A DNA stretch of 64,000 nucleotides from Lepus europaeus (Eukaryota; Chordata; Mammalia; Lagomorpha; Leporidae), in assembly GCF_033115175.1 (NCBI RefSeq), contig NC_084830.1, positions 46,569,409 to 46,633,408 of the forward strand, written 5' to 3'. Positions 1 to 44,066 of this stretch are shown piece after piece. A program made the translations under genes and the position numbers. Within the stretch, counting starts at the first letter, position 1. Every line of letters begins with the position of its first letter. The notes below the pieces were generated by a model. That model saw only the letters and a list, made by a program, of their open reading frames with translations, was not told the DNA's origin and ran no database searches.

Positions 1-149
1 TTTGGGTTTAACAGTCCACAACGAAATTCTTAGCTGGCCTTCTCACAGCCTCTAAGCACCAAGAGGACAGAGAGGGAGCGTGTCCATCCATTCCCAACTA
101 CCACCAGCAGCCTGTCAAACAGGGACAGCTGAGACCCAGCTTACTACAG

Positions 150-330
150 AAGGAGGAGTGGGAGGAGGAAAAGAGGAGAAGAGGGAAGAGGGGAAGAGGG
201 ACGGGAGGGGGAGGAGGAGGAGGAGAGGTAGAAGAGGGACGGGAGGGGGAGGAGGAGGAGGAGAGGTAGAAGAGGGACGGGAAGGGGAGGAGGAGGAGGA
301 AAAGAAGAAGGAGGAGGAGAAGGCAGCTGC
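150..330 (+). repeat. Purine-rich minisatellite, 38-base period
   Basis: An all-purine-biased (GGA/GAA) tract. The block ACGGGAGGGGGAGGAGGAGG recurs at 201, 239 and (with one change) 277, a 38-base period with nearly three copies. It lies in PTDSS1 intron 4. Confidence 0.85.
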
Positions 331-1520
331 TTCAGACACCCATCTTACAAACGAGGTGTACTTTCAAAGCTTGTCTGAGGCTTGGAGCACATATTTCTGA
401 GCCAAATACATATTTTAAAGCTTTCCAGGTAAACCTCTAATAATATTTCATTGTCTCTCCAGTCTGATCTATAACATTAGATCTAAAGGGGAAAGGGGGT
501 GCAAGTTTCAGGACCAGCTCCCAGGCAGGGACTAGTCCATGAATGAAGTAGGCTAGGAAGGGGTGGCAGCCAGTGGGGAGGAACTCCGAGAATCAGGGCA
601 CTGCAGGCCCCCTGTGCTGGATAAAGCAACTACTCCTTAACAAACCCAATGACACCAAAGGCATTTCTCTAGTCTTCAGTGAACACCCAGGAGCCCCAGA
701 ACTGTGAAAGGTTACTTTAAAGAAGTAAAAAGTGATTAAGGATGGAGAAGCCATAACTGTAGAAGCTGCAAATAGCTTCAGGCTCTGTTTGGCTTGGCAA
801 GAAACAACTGGCCAATAGTTGACGACTGACTAGATTGTAAACACCAGTTTCAGCTGTTCCGGGGCTGTAGTTTTGACATCTGGTTGTCCCTATGATGTCA
901 AATCCCTAAGGAAGCTGGATGAAGGGAGCGATGTTTAATTCAACTTCCTCCCTCCGGCCGTGAGAAGTGGCTCAGCAGAGACACAGCAGCACATCCACAT
1001 GCAGCTTGTCCTATGTGAGAACACAGTCGCTCCTGTTCAATGACCCAACAAAGCCATCTGAGAAAACATGAGATTTGGGGTATCGTTTTCCCAACTTCTA
1101 CTGCAGAAGCATCACAACACTTCTTATTGCACTGTATACTGGAAGCACGGTCCACACGAGAAACAGCTCTGGAAGCCGGAGAGATCCAGCAGCTTGTAGT
1201 TTGACCAGGATACTGACTGTCTTAAGTTTGTCTTTCTTGCCCTGTAAGATCTGAACACCTGACATGCATGTGCGAGGCTGATGTGGAATAGACAGAGTGC
1301 CCCATAGTGCCTGGCATAGCAGACAACCCACAGTCAGCCCCCTGAGGTTGTTCTCACTGCTGCCATGGGTTCTTTATCGTCAGCACCGCAAGCTGGGAAG
1401 ACCCCTCTGCCACTCTTCCTCAGAGTGAGACATCTGAAGGCAGACTTTTCTCCCTGTCATTTATCCTTCTCAGCATTCTTTTACTGTTGCTTTAAGTGTG
1501 TCCCTTTAAAAAGCTAAAGA

Positions 1521-1862
1521 TAGAGGTCAGCACTGTGGCATAGTGGATAAAGCTGCCACCTGCAACTTCAGAATCCCATATAGGTGCTGGTTCAAGTCCC
1601 TGCTGCTCCACTTCCAATCCAGCTCCCTGCTAATGTGCCTGGGAAAGTAGCAGAGGACGACCCAAGTCCTTAGGCCCTTGCCACCCACATGGGAGACCCG
1701 GATGGAGTTACTGGCTCCTGGCTTTGGCCTGGATCAGCCCTGGCCATTGAGGCCATTTGGAGAGTGAACCAGCAGATGGACTCTCTCTCCCCTCCCTGTG
1801 TCTCTCCCTCTCCCTCTCCCTTTCACTCTGCATTTTAAATAAATAATGAATCTTAACTAATA
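1521..1862 (+). mobile_element. CSINE (older type)
   Basis: Runs from the tRNA-like head (GTCAGCACTGTGGCATAGTGG) through CTCCC-rich pyrimidines to an AAATAAATAATG tail. Confidence 0.85.
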
Positions 1863-2625
1863 AACCAAAACTCTGAGCTACAGAGTCTGGAGAGCTTCTG
1901 GTTGGCAAAGATATCCAGATGCAGGGAGGGTGTTGCACCCCAAATGCACAGGGACAGAAGCTCCTGCATCTGGGTCCCTTCCAGCTTCATCCCATGTACC
2001 TGTTCACCTGGCTGTTCATCTGTGTCCTTGGTCATACCCTTTCCAATAAACCCACAAATGTGAGCATCTCCCTGGGTTCTGTGAGCTGTTGTAGCGGGAA
2101 GAGTATTGTGGGAAGCCCATTTGTACCTTGTTGGCAGGAAGCATAAATGACACCGTGGACTTGTGATTGGACTTGTGAATGGTCAGTGTCTTGTGCGACT
2201 GTGAAACCTGACATTACCTCCAGAGCCCTGAAGGGACTGAAAGGGCACCCAGCTGCTGTCGGGAGTGCTGGAGAATGGTGGGGAAGAACCTACAGGAAGA
2301 ACCTGCTCACCTGGTCACAGAAGTGCTCACTGTCTCTATCTTACTACAAAGGGAACAGGGGAGTGAGTAGTTTGTCCAAAGTCTTACAGCCAACACCTGC
2401 TGGGGAGACAGAACCCAGGCCCCAAGCTGTGCACAATGTCCCTCCTCATCCTCACACATCCGTTCACTTATAAAAGGACAGAATCTCTTTGCCTGAATCA
2501 TGTGTGCAAAACCCTACAATTCAACACCTGCCCAGAGACCTGGTGCTCAGCTAACTCCACGGGAAATACGGCAAAAGAACATTAAAAACCTGACGTCTAC
2601 AACCTCCCAGGCCCACGGCCTCTCA

Positions 2626-35214
<32,589 letters not shown>

Positions 35215-35252
35215 TCAGGCCTGAAGATGGTCTCGCCCACTCCTGCCGCAGC

Positions 35253-35260
35253 TCACGTGG
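35253..35260 (+). promoter_or_regulatory. E-box TCACGTGG
   Basis: A palindromic CACGTG core with T and G flanks, typical of USF/MYC/MITF-type sites, lies 130 bases before the putative MTERF3 exon 1 donor and about 405 bases from the PTDSS1 ATG. It could serve both genes. Function is inferred. Confidence 0.45.
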
Positions 35261-35389
35261 GCCAGGCAGCGCCGCGGCGCCGGGGCCTGCCGGCTGACGA
35301 GCGGCGTGCAGGGCGCCGGGGCTGTGCGCGCGGCCCGGCGAGCCCGGAGACCACGGCGGGACTGCTCGGGGGCATAGGCCCCGCCACAG
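35259..35389 (+). other. MTERF3: Putative non-coding exon 1 of MTERF3 (end only)
   Basis: MTERF3 coding starts in exon 2, so an upstream non-coding exon is expected inside the CpG island. The best donor I see is CCACAG followed by GTAAAG at 35390. The left boundary given is arbitrary; it is placed just after an E-box and the true transcription start is not visible. Capped-transcript data would be needed to set both ends. Confidence 0.4.
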
Positions 35390-36428
35390 GTAAAGCGGGA
35401 GCCTCCAGGCGCGAGGGGCGCGCCCGCTGGGTTTCGGGTCCCAACCCCCGAGGTCCAGGCCGCGCTCCCAGGCGTCGCGGCCTTGAGGCCCCCTCTTCGT
35501 GGCCCTGTGGTGGCGGTGGTGGTGGTGGTTGTGGTTGGGTCTGTGTTGTGTTTTCCGCTAAGCTGATGTGAATAAAACGCAACCAAATGAGCGCGCTCGG
35601 CGAGGGACGCAGAAGCAGGTCCCGCGTGTAGACGGACTTGGCTTCCTGCGGAAACTGGGTTTGAGGAACTAAAACTGGCTATAAAAAAAAAAAAAAAAAA
35701 AGCCCAAGGAGGGCGACAGCATTATCTGAGAGCCCTTTATTACGAAGCCACACTTAACCCCTTTGCGTTTCCTGATTTCGTTTGTGAGGCCCACAGAGGT
35801 GGAGAGAACTCTTGGACCCTTGAAAGGCGATCGCTTGCAGGGTCAGCTCCCGTTCCTAGCGAAGAACCAGGCACGCGGTGGAGAACTGGATAGTGTCGTG
35901 AACTTTAGAGTTCTGTAGGGCTTTTTCCTTTAATCGTCCTGATGCAAGGGTCATGATAGAAGAGTCCCCGTTAACACTTGGCAGGGCGTTTATCCACTTC
36001 TGCAAATGCCTTACCCGCTTTCGAACCCGCACTTGTGTTGGGTTTCTGTGCAAGGCTCTGGGCCCCGGGAGAAAGTAAAGTCACCAGGGGCCTGAATGAG
36101 ACCCACTCCTACAGTGAGTCTGATTGTGACGATGTAGAGACAGCCCTGAAACGGTGAGCTAGGGAAGTTGGTGCACTTGTAAATACCAATGGAAACATCA
36201 ACAGAGGTGTGCACGGTGGTCTTCTAATGAATATGGAGCATTTAAAGTGAATCTGCCTGTTGTGCAGAAGCCATTAATTTGTCTGCAAAGACTTCGCAGT
36301 GAATTTGGGATTGTGGGAGTTTGCTTTAAGGCGGGACCTGCTTAAATAAATTTACAAGTCTAAAATGTTAGAGCTCACAGGAACGTTTAAGAGTAATCTT
36401 ATTGTACTCTGAATCTTTAAAATCGGTG

Positions 36429-36740
36429 ATGGGGCGGTGGTGTTGTGGCTCAGTGGGTTAAGCTGCCGCTGCAACAGCTGGCACCCAGTAGAGCAGAGTT
36501 GATGCTCCATTTCTGGCTCCTGCTCCCTGCTAATGCGCCTGGGAAGACAGCAGCCGATGGCCCAAGTGTTTGGGCCTCTGCCGACCCACGGGAGACTAGA
36601 CGGAGTTCCAAGCCCTGCCTTGAGCCTGGTCAAATTCTGACCATTAGGGCCATTTGGGGAGTGAACTTAATTTCTCTCTCTCTCTCTCGCTGTTATTCTG
36701 CCTTTCAAATAAATAAATTAATTAATTAATTTTTTTCAAA
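36429..36740 (+). mobile_element. CSINE
   Basis: Head TGGGGCGGTGGTGTTGTGGC and AAATAAATAAATTAATTAAT tail, in MTERF3 intron 1. Confidence 0.85.
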
Positions 36741-37268
36741 AAAGTTGTCATCTGAAGAATGGTTCCTGAGCTCCTAACCTGGGGTTCAGCACGCATTGTG
36801 TTAGGCTACCACAAGAAACTTAGTCTTGACTAGGTGTCCTGGTTGAGAGCTCTGACTTCCAGTTGGTGCCCTTGGGGTTGCTGAGGGAAAACTGACAGAC
36901 TTGGAGGCTCAGTTCCTACCAACATCTAACAAAGCTACCCATCCCACCAGGTTATCGGGTTACCGTTGAGTACTTACTTCCTGTCTAAAATCATTTCAGA
37001 ATGAAAGCCAGACTTTCACTTGTATAAAGCCCTCTGAGCAAATGTCCTAAAACTGCAAATCTCCAAGAGGAGATTAGACCCTCAAGTATTTGGTATAATT
37101 CAGAGCTTAAGGCAACCTAAATTCCACCATGTAGAAAAACGAAGCAAAAAGTTGTATTGAATAATGGATTCTGCAGAATTCACTCATCTGGGCTTGTGTT
37201 GTAACAATAATAATGCTACCACTTAGTGAGACTTTGTTTCCCATAGATTCATCTCCATGCTATGTTTT

Positions 37269-37594
37269 GTTCTTTTTTTTTTTTTTTAAAGATTTATTTA
37301 CTTATTTGAAAGTCAGAGTTACACAGAGAGAGGAGAGGCAGAGAGAGAAAGGTCTTCCATCCAATGGTTCACTCCCCAGATGGCCACAACGGCCGGTGCT
37401 GCACTGATCCAAAGCCAGGAGCCAGGAGCTTCTTCCAGGTCTCCCACGCAGGTGCAGGGGCGCAGGACTTGGGCCATCTTCTACTGCTATCCCAAGCTAT
37501 AGCAGAGAGCTGGATCGGAAGTGGAGCAGCGCACCCATATGGTTGCCAGCGCTTCAGGCCAGGGTGTAAACCCACTGTGCCACAGTGCCAGCCC
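37269..37594 (-). mobile_element. CSINE, minus, 16-base duplication
   Basis: Flanked by CTCCATGCTATGTTTT (37253-37268) and CTCCATGCTGTGTTTT (37595-37610), one mismatch. Confidence 0.93.
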
Positions 37595-38409
37595 CTCCAT
37601 GCTGTGTTTTATGTGGGTCATTTTATTTAATGTAAGAGCATATGCATCCAATTTATCTTTCCAATTATCTGGCTGAGTATAAAATTCTTTCACATTACTA
37701 GACTTTAACAGCAACTTTTTCTGATAAAAATCTTTTGGGAAGCAAGTACCTTTTAAGTCAAGATATATGTGTATTCCTTGCTGGTTGCCTGTTTCTGTAA
37801 CTTTTTCTGCCTCTTCATTTTGCTGCTAGTTTTTACCTTTTCTTTTTGAAGGCTTTTCTTTTTCTTGTTTCCTACAGTGAACCAAAATTGACAAAGCTGA
37901 TTTTGTTCAGTTCCCTTTTGAAGAACAGCTTTACTTATGAGATAATTGACAGTGTTTAGCTCTGGGGATAAAGCAAGAAAGACTTTCTGTCTTGCATATA
38001 GCAGAGATAATATTTTGATGATTCATTTAAGAGAGGATTTTGCTTTTTGTTTTGACTAACTTATATCCATAAAGTGCATATGAATAATTCAGTGTTATTT
38101 TTATCAGCAGTCTGCTTCTAAAATGTCCTTCAAACCAGTTTTCAAGAACGTTTATTTTGTATCACTGTATTTTCTTTAAATGCTTAAGTTAACAGATTGA
38201 GTTCCACTGTGATTTGAATATTTGCAGATTTTTTATTTCTGTTTTAAATGTTTGTCTTACACCAGTGACTTTGCTTTTTTTTTTTTGTTTTGTTTTAACT
38301 GTAAAGCCTATCTTTATTTTTCTGGTTCAGAAGTTCCTGTCTTTTGGTTTGTAACTGAGACTGCTAAGTAAATTAAATTTTTTTTGATGGTTATATTTTT
38401 CCTTTGTAG

Positions 38410-38757
38410 ACTATTGAAAGAAAATGGCCCTCTCAGCCCAACAGGTACCCAGATGGTTCAACACTATTAAACTGAGTAGCTTCATTAAAGCTGCCCAACT
38501 CAGGAGAAGTTTCCCAAGGCCAAGAAAAATACCGCTGTGTGGCTTTTCTACTCAGCTACCTGTGTCCTCTGACATTTGCCTTCTCCACCGGGGATTTAAG
38601 ACTTATAGGACTTCTTCCTTGTGGAATAGTTCCCAAGCGACCAACTCTAATAGGCAAGAGAACCACTCTGCCCAAAGCGCTTTGCTTCCTTCTGGGATTC
38701 AACAGTCACAGAAGACACAAAAGCTACCCAACTTGGATTCTGAGCTGTCTCCTGAAG
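38410..38757 (+). CDS. MTERF3: MTERF3 exon 2, first coding exon
   Basis: The acceptor ttcctttgtag ends at 38409. Fourteen untranslated bases precede ATG 38424. It encodes residues 1-111, including the likely mitochondrial presequence, and leaves one base of codon 112. The donor after CCTGAAG is GTAATT. Reading through the donor would add about 16 residues before a stop at 38805-38807, so intron retention gives a truncated 127-residue product lacking all mTERF repeats. Confidence 0.96.
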
Positions 38758-41700
38758 GTAATTCTGAGCTTTCAGAAAAGTTCCTCGTGCCTCACTTTAG
38801 TCATTGAGAAAGACCTATTTACACTCTGCTGGCCCTTTGTTGGTCATATTTTATACTAGGCAGGAAAAAGAACAATGCCAGTTCTGTTCACTTACTTCTG
38901 TTAAAAAACTTTTTTACAAAGAGAAAAAGGTTGAGGTGGTTGAGGGTTAATATGTATAAGATTTTATAAGGCGCCGGCACCATGGCTCAATAGGCTAATC
39001 CTCTGCCTTGTGCACCGGCACACCAGGTTCTAGTCCCGGTCGGGGCGCCGGATTCTGTCCCGGTTGTCCCTCTTCCAGGCCAGCTCTCTGCTATGGCCTT
39101 GGAAGGCAGTGGAGGATGGCCCAAGTGCTTGGGCCCTGCACCCCATGGGAGACCAGGATAAGCACCTGGCTCCTGGCTTCGGAACAGCGCGGTGCGCCGG
39201 CCGCAGCGTGCCAGCCAAGGCGATCATTGGAGAGTGAACCAACAGCACAAGGAAGACCTTTCTCTCTGTATCTCTCTCTCTCACTGTCCACTCTGCCTGT
39301 CAAAAAAAAAAAAAGATTTTATAAGACTTTATTATTTAGATTTTTTTTAAGAAAAATTATCTCCTGGTAATTAGTCTTATTAGGATATAATTTGTCTCAA
39401 GTAAAATTCATCTAAGGTATATAGTTCAGTGGATTTTGACATGGGCATTTAGTTCAATAAACACCGCCACGACAGTAAATAGAACAGTTCTGTCACTCCG
39501 TAAAGTTTCCCTGTGCTGCCTTTTAGTCAGTCTTCTCCTTCCTGTGCTTCCTATCATAGGAATACAGTATTTCACAAGTGAGGTGATACTCAGTTAAGTA
39601 GAATAGGGAAGAAAACTGGAAGGGGAGGCTGGGAAGAGATGCAGGCCTTAAAAAATGAGAAAGGGTAGTGATTAGAGTGAAAAAGATAGAACAAGATACA
39701 CCGTCCTGATTCCTTAGCTTACAGTAGTTTACAGCTCTAAGTGTCTTGTATACATTGTTTGATTTTAAAAAACATTCTCTTAGTGAGGGACTACAGGTGG
39801 GAGAAACAATGACAAAAGTCCTCTGAAAGATCTGTTTTGAGAATAACTTGAGAGAACTTGGGAACACGATGAAATGTGGACTGTTGAGATAGGCTGTACT
39901 TTTGGCCAACTTAAGCTGTGGTAGACCCCGTCCTGTTCTTGAAGGTCATTTGATCTTCAGCATTCTTACCTGCTAATTAAAATGGTAGGAAAACAGTTCT
40001 GCACCTTGAAAACTACCAAGAAATTTCTTATCTTTGAAGAGCAGTGGTTGATCTTTCTAAATATTCCTAACCTTACCTCTTTAGGAGACAAAATATTTTT
40101 GAACTTCTTAAATGTTTGATTCTGAAATGATCCAGATATATAACAGTTAAAAGAAACAAACAAGAGAAGAGGTGCTTTTTGCAGAAATTGTTTTAAGTTG
40201 GTTATTGAACACTAACTTGCCTCTTTCCTTCCTCCTGGCTGACTTCAAAGGACTGGACGATTTGCCCCCATTGTCTCCGCTGCAGCCCATCCCCGAAGAG
40301 GAGGCTGTTCAAATTATTGCAGGCTCCCCATTGCCCCCACTTTCATTCACTCTTCGAGACTATGTGGATCATTCTGAGACTCTGCAGAAGTTAGTGCTTC
40401 TAGGTAAGTTTGACTAACCGAGAAATGCTTCTTGCGTACACTCTTCATTTGCATTTTTGCCTTTCTAAATTAATATTTTAATCTATCAGAGTAGTACATG
40501 CACATGAGCAAAAGTCAAATACTGTGAAAAACTTCGCATCCTGCTTCATCCATCCTGACCTCTATCCTGTTCCCCACATGTAATTACTTAACTTTTATCA
40601 CTCTATTTGAGTTCAACTCTACATTTTCAAGTGCTGTAGCTTGTTCATCAGTTTTGTTTTAAATTTTAATTTTTTTTACATTGCATAAGATTTTTATACA
40701 TGTTTTGACTAACATGTAATAATTGTTCATAGATATTTATGGGTTACAATGTGCTATTTCAAGACATTTATATACTGATCAAATACAGTATTTAACATTT
40801 CCAGGTCCTTATCATCTGTTTATGTTCGGAATTTTGAGCTTCTCTTCCAGTTCTTTTTTTTTTTTTTTTAATATTTATTTATTTATTTGAAAGGCAGAGT
40901 TACAGAGAGGGAGAGACAGGCAGAGGCAAAGAGAGAGAGAGAGATCTTCCATCCACTGATTCACTCCACAAATGGCCATAACAACCAGGGCTGGTCCAAA
41001 GTGAAGCTGGGAGCCAGGAGCTTCATCCAGGTCTCCCATGTGGGTTCAGAGGCCCAAGGTTCTTACTTCACTCTCTGCTCACTTCCACTGTAGCACTAAT
41101 GATAATGCATTGTAATTGTTCACTCATCTCTCCTTATGCAAAGCTACCCAAAATTACTAAAGTCTTCAGAAATATCTAAATATGCAAATATACAAATAAC
41201 TGGAATATGAGGATGAGAAGTAAAGTGACATATCCCACATGAGAGATACAGATAAAGGGTTCTGTAAATTAACCTATGTGTTCATCAGTGGATGAATGGA
41301 TAAAGAAAATGTTCTGTATGTACACAGTGGAATACCATTCATCCTTCAAAAAGAAGGGAATCCTGTCATTTGCAACAAATACAGATAAATCTGGAAGACA
41401 TTATGCTAAGTGAAATAAGCTAGGCACAGAAAGACAAATATTGTGTGATCTTATTTATTATAATCGTGGAAAGTGTAAAAAGTCAAACACATAGGAGCAG
41501 AGAGTAGAATGGAGGTTACCTAGGGTGGGGGTAGGGCAGAGATGGGGGAGAAAATGGGGAGATACTGATAAAAGGGAACCAAGTTTCCATTAGACAGGAG
41601 GAATAAATTCTGGAGATTATTGTGCAGCACAAAGTCCGTAGTTAACAGTAATGTACCATATTCTAGAGAATTGCCAAGAGAGTAGATGTTAAACATTCTT

Positions 41701-44032
41701 ACCAACAGCAAAATAGTAATCATGTGAAGTGATGGATGTGTTCATTAGCTTGATTTCCGCAGTGTGTATATTCATATATCAAAACACCATGCCATAACCC
41801 ATAAATGTGTGCAATTTTTAAAACTCTCAAAGGTGAGAGATAGATGGTTGTTTGCTTCAAGGAGAGCCAGTCACGTTTCCTTTCAGAATGGTTTTCCTAG
41901 CCTTGTAACAAAGGCACGTACTGTGGGTGAGACAAGATAAACTCAATACATAGTTCCTACCTTTAAATAAATGTACGTACAGCTTTGGCCTGTTTCACGC
42001 ATTCCTTCTTCAGTGTGCTGATACTTCAACAGATGTCTTAGCAATAACTTTGGTGGGGTGGGCTTTGGCCCTTGTTTACCTTTTCAGCTAATGCAATAGG
42101 TGATGGCTCAAGTCCCACCCCAATGGGAAACCTTGGCCCAGCCAAGATTGACATAGCCCCAACCCAAGCTTTTGCAGGCATTTGGAGAGTAAAGGAGTGG
42201 ATGGAAATTGTCTGTGTCTGTGCCTTTCAAATAAATTTAACAAATAAAGTTTTTTAAAGATTTATTTATTTATTTGAAAGGCAGAGTTACAGAAGCAGAG
42301 AGAGAGATCTTCCATCCTCTAGTTCACTCCCCAAATGGCCACAGCGGCTGGAGCTGGGCTGATCTGAAGCCAAGAGCTTCCTCCAGGTCTCCCTTGCAGA
42401 TGCAGGGGCCCAAGCACTTGGACCATTTTCCACTGCTATCCCAGGCCATAGCAGAGAGCTGGGTGGGAAGTGGAGCAACTGGGACTTGAACCAGTGAACA
42501 TACAGGATGCCGGCATTGCAGGCAGCAGCTTTACCCATTACGCATACCACTGACCCCACAAATAAAAATTTTTAAAAAGTAACAATGACAGTAACTTAGC
42601 GAACTATGATTGCTTTGTTAGGCAGTGTTTTTGAGAATCCAAGTCCTAGTCTTGCTCAGCTTGCTTTTGCAGATTGCTTTTCTGTCTCTTTCTCCGCCTC
42701 CTCTGTGTCCCAGAAGTCCATCCTTCTATGCACTAGGGCTTCTACACCAGCTGGCTTCTGAGCAGCTTCAGCCAGTGGGGGATACCTGCAGGAGAGAGGA
42801 CAGAAGTGCCAGCTGGGGGTGTTTTTCCCCTTTCCCTGCCTTCCTGGAGTCCTGTAACTGCTCGCTCCATGACAACGGCTCCTCCTGAGCAGCCCTTTAA
42901 TCACTTCCAGCTCTTTCTGGTCCTGATAACGCTTAGTCTGTTCAGTCTCCCAGTGCTATGAGAGTTCTTGTTTTGCCCTTCAGCTCATGCCACCATATAG
43001 AGTCTCTTCTTGAAAGTCCTTCTCATTGGAACTTTAGGGCAGTTTCTGTTGCCTGCCAGACCTCGATTGATCAACTCTGTGTAACCATAATGCAAAACAA
43101 TGATCGTCTTTGTAGTTACCAAACTGATGAGATAAAGCCCGACTACCAATTGCCGAGAAGTTAGATTATGTATTATTCATTTTTATATCCCCACTGTTAG
43201 CAGAAGTGCCTGGTCCACAGCAGGCGTTCAATGACTGTTCAAGTTAATGAAACGGTGAGTGAGCCCCAGTGATTTGTACTTGGAGCGCTGTGCTCTCCTG
43301 ATGAGATTCTGCTCTCCTATTGCTGGTGAAAACCAGCTTTTCAGGCTTTTTGTTGCAGCACAGTCAGGGTGTGACAGCTCATGCTGAGCATGGTGCTTCC
43401 ACACATGTGCACTGCAATATTTAGTTAAATTTGAAGTCTGGAACCTTTATCTTATTCTAAAGTACCTCCTCCCCCATTCATTTACAGATTTGGGGGGAGG
43501 GGTTGGTTTCCATCGTATTTATTTATCCATTCAATAATTGGATGTATTTTTCTAATTTTTAAATGGCAAGGGAACCATATCTAGTTGTTAAAAGTACAAT
43601 TATTACAAGAAAAAGACCTGTTATCTCTTCATTCCCAGTTTCACCTCCCAAAAGTAACCACTATTACCAGTTGTGAACACTTTCCTCTATATAAATACAG
43701 GGAATTTCAAAAAACTTCTGGAAAATTCACATTATTTTTAATTACATTTTTCTATGAACTTTTTTAAAGCCCCCATTTGTATATTTATGTCATATGGAAA
43801 GCCATACATTAGCTTTATATCTTTCTGTAGTTAAAATTAATACTTTTTTAAATTCTGTGTTATTTTCTAGTAAAAGTGAATACACATTTGGAATCTTACT
43901 ATATTTGGTATTAATTTTTGTATAAAATTAAGAAATTTTAGTTTTGTTCAGAAATCTCCCATTATATATATATTTTTAAAGATTTATTTATTTATTTGAA
44001 AGGCAGAGCTACAGAAAGGCAAAGGCAGAGGC

Positions 44033-44066
<34 letters not shown>

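Larger units (their letters stand above)
35390..38409 (+). other. MTERF3: MTERF3 intron 1 (assuming donor 35390)
   Basis: It begins GC-rich with a (GGT)n tract near 35510-35540 and becomes AT-rich. It has CSINEs at 36429-36740 (+) and 37269-37594 (-). The stretch 37620-38400 is T-rich with nothing recognisable. Confidence 0.6.

Noticed and set aside
80-400. Glu/Gly/Lys-rich 106-codon frame
   Set aside because: It is the translated purine minisatellite.
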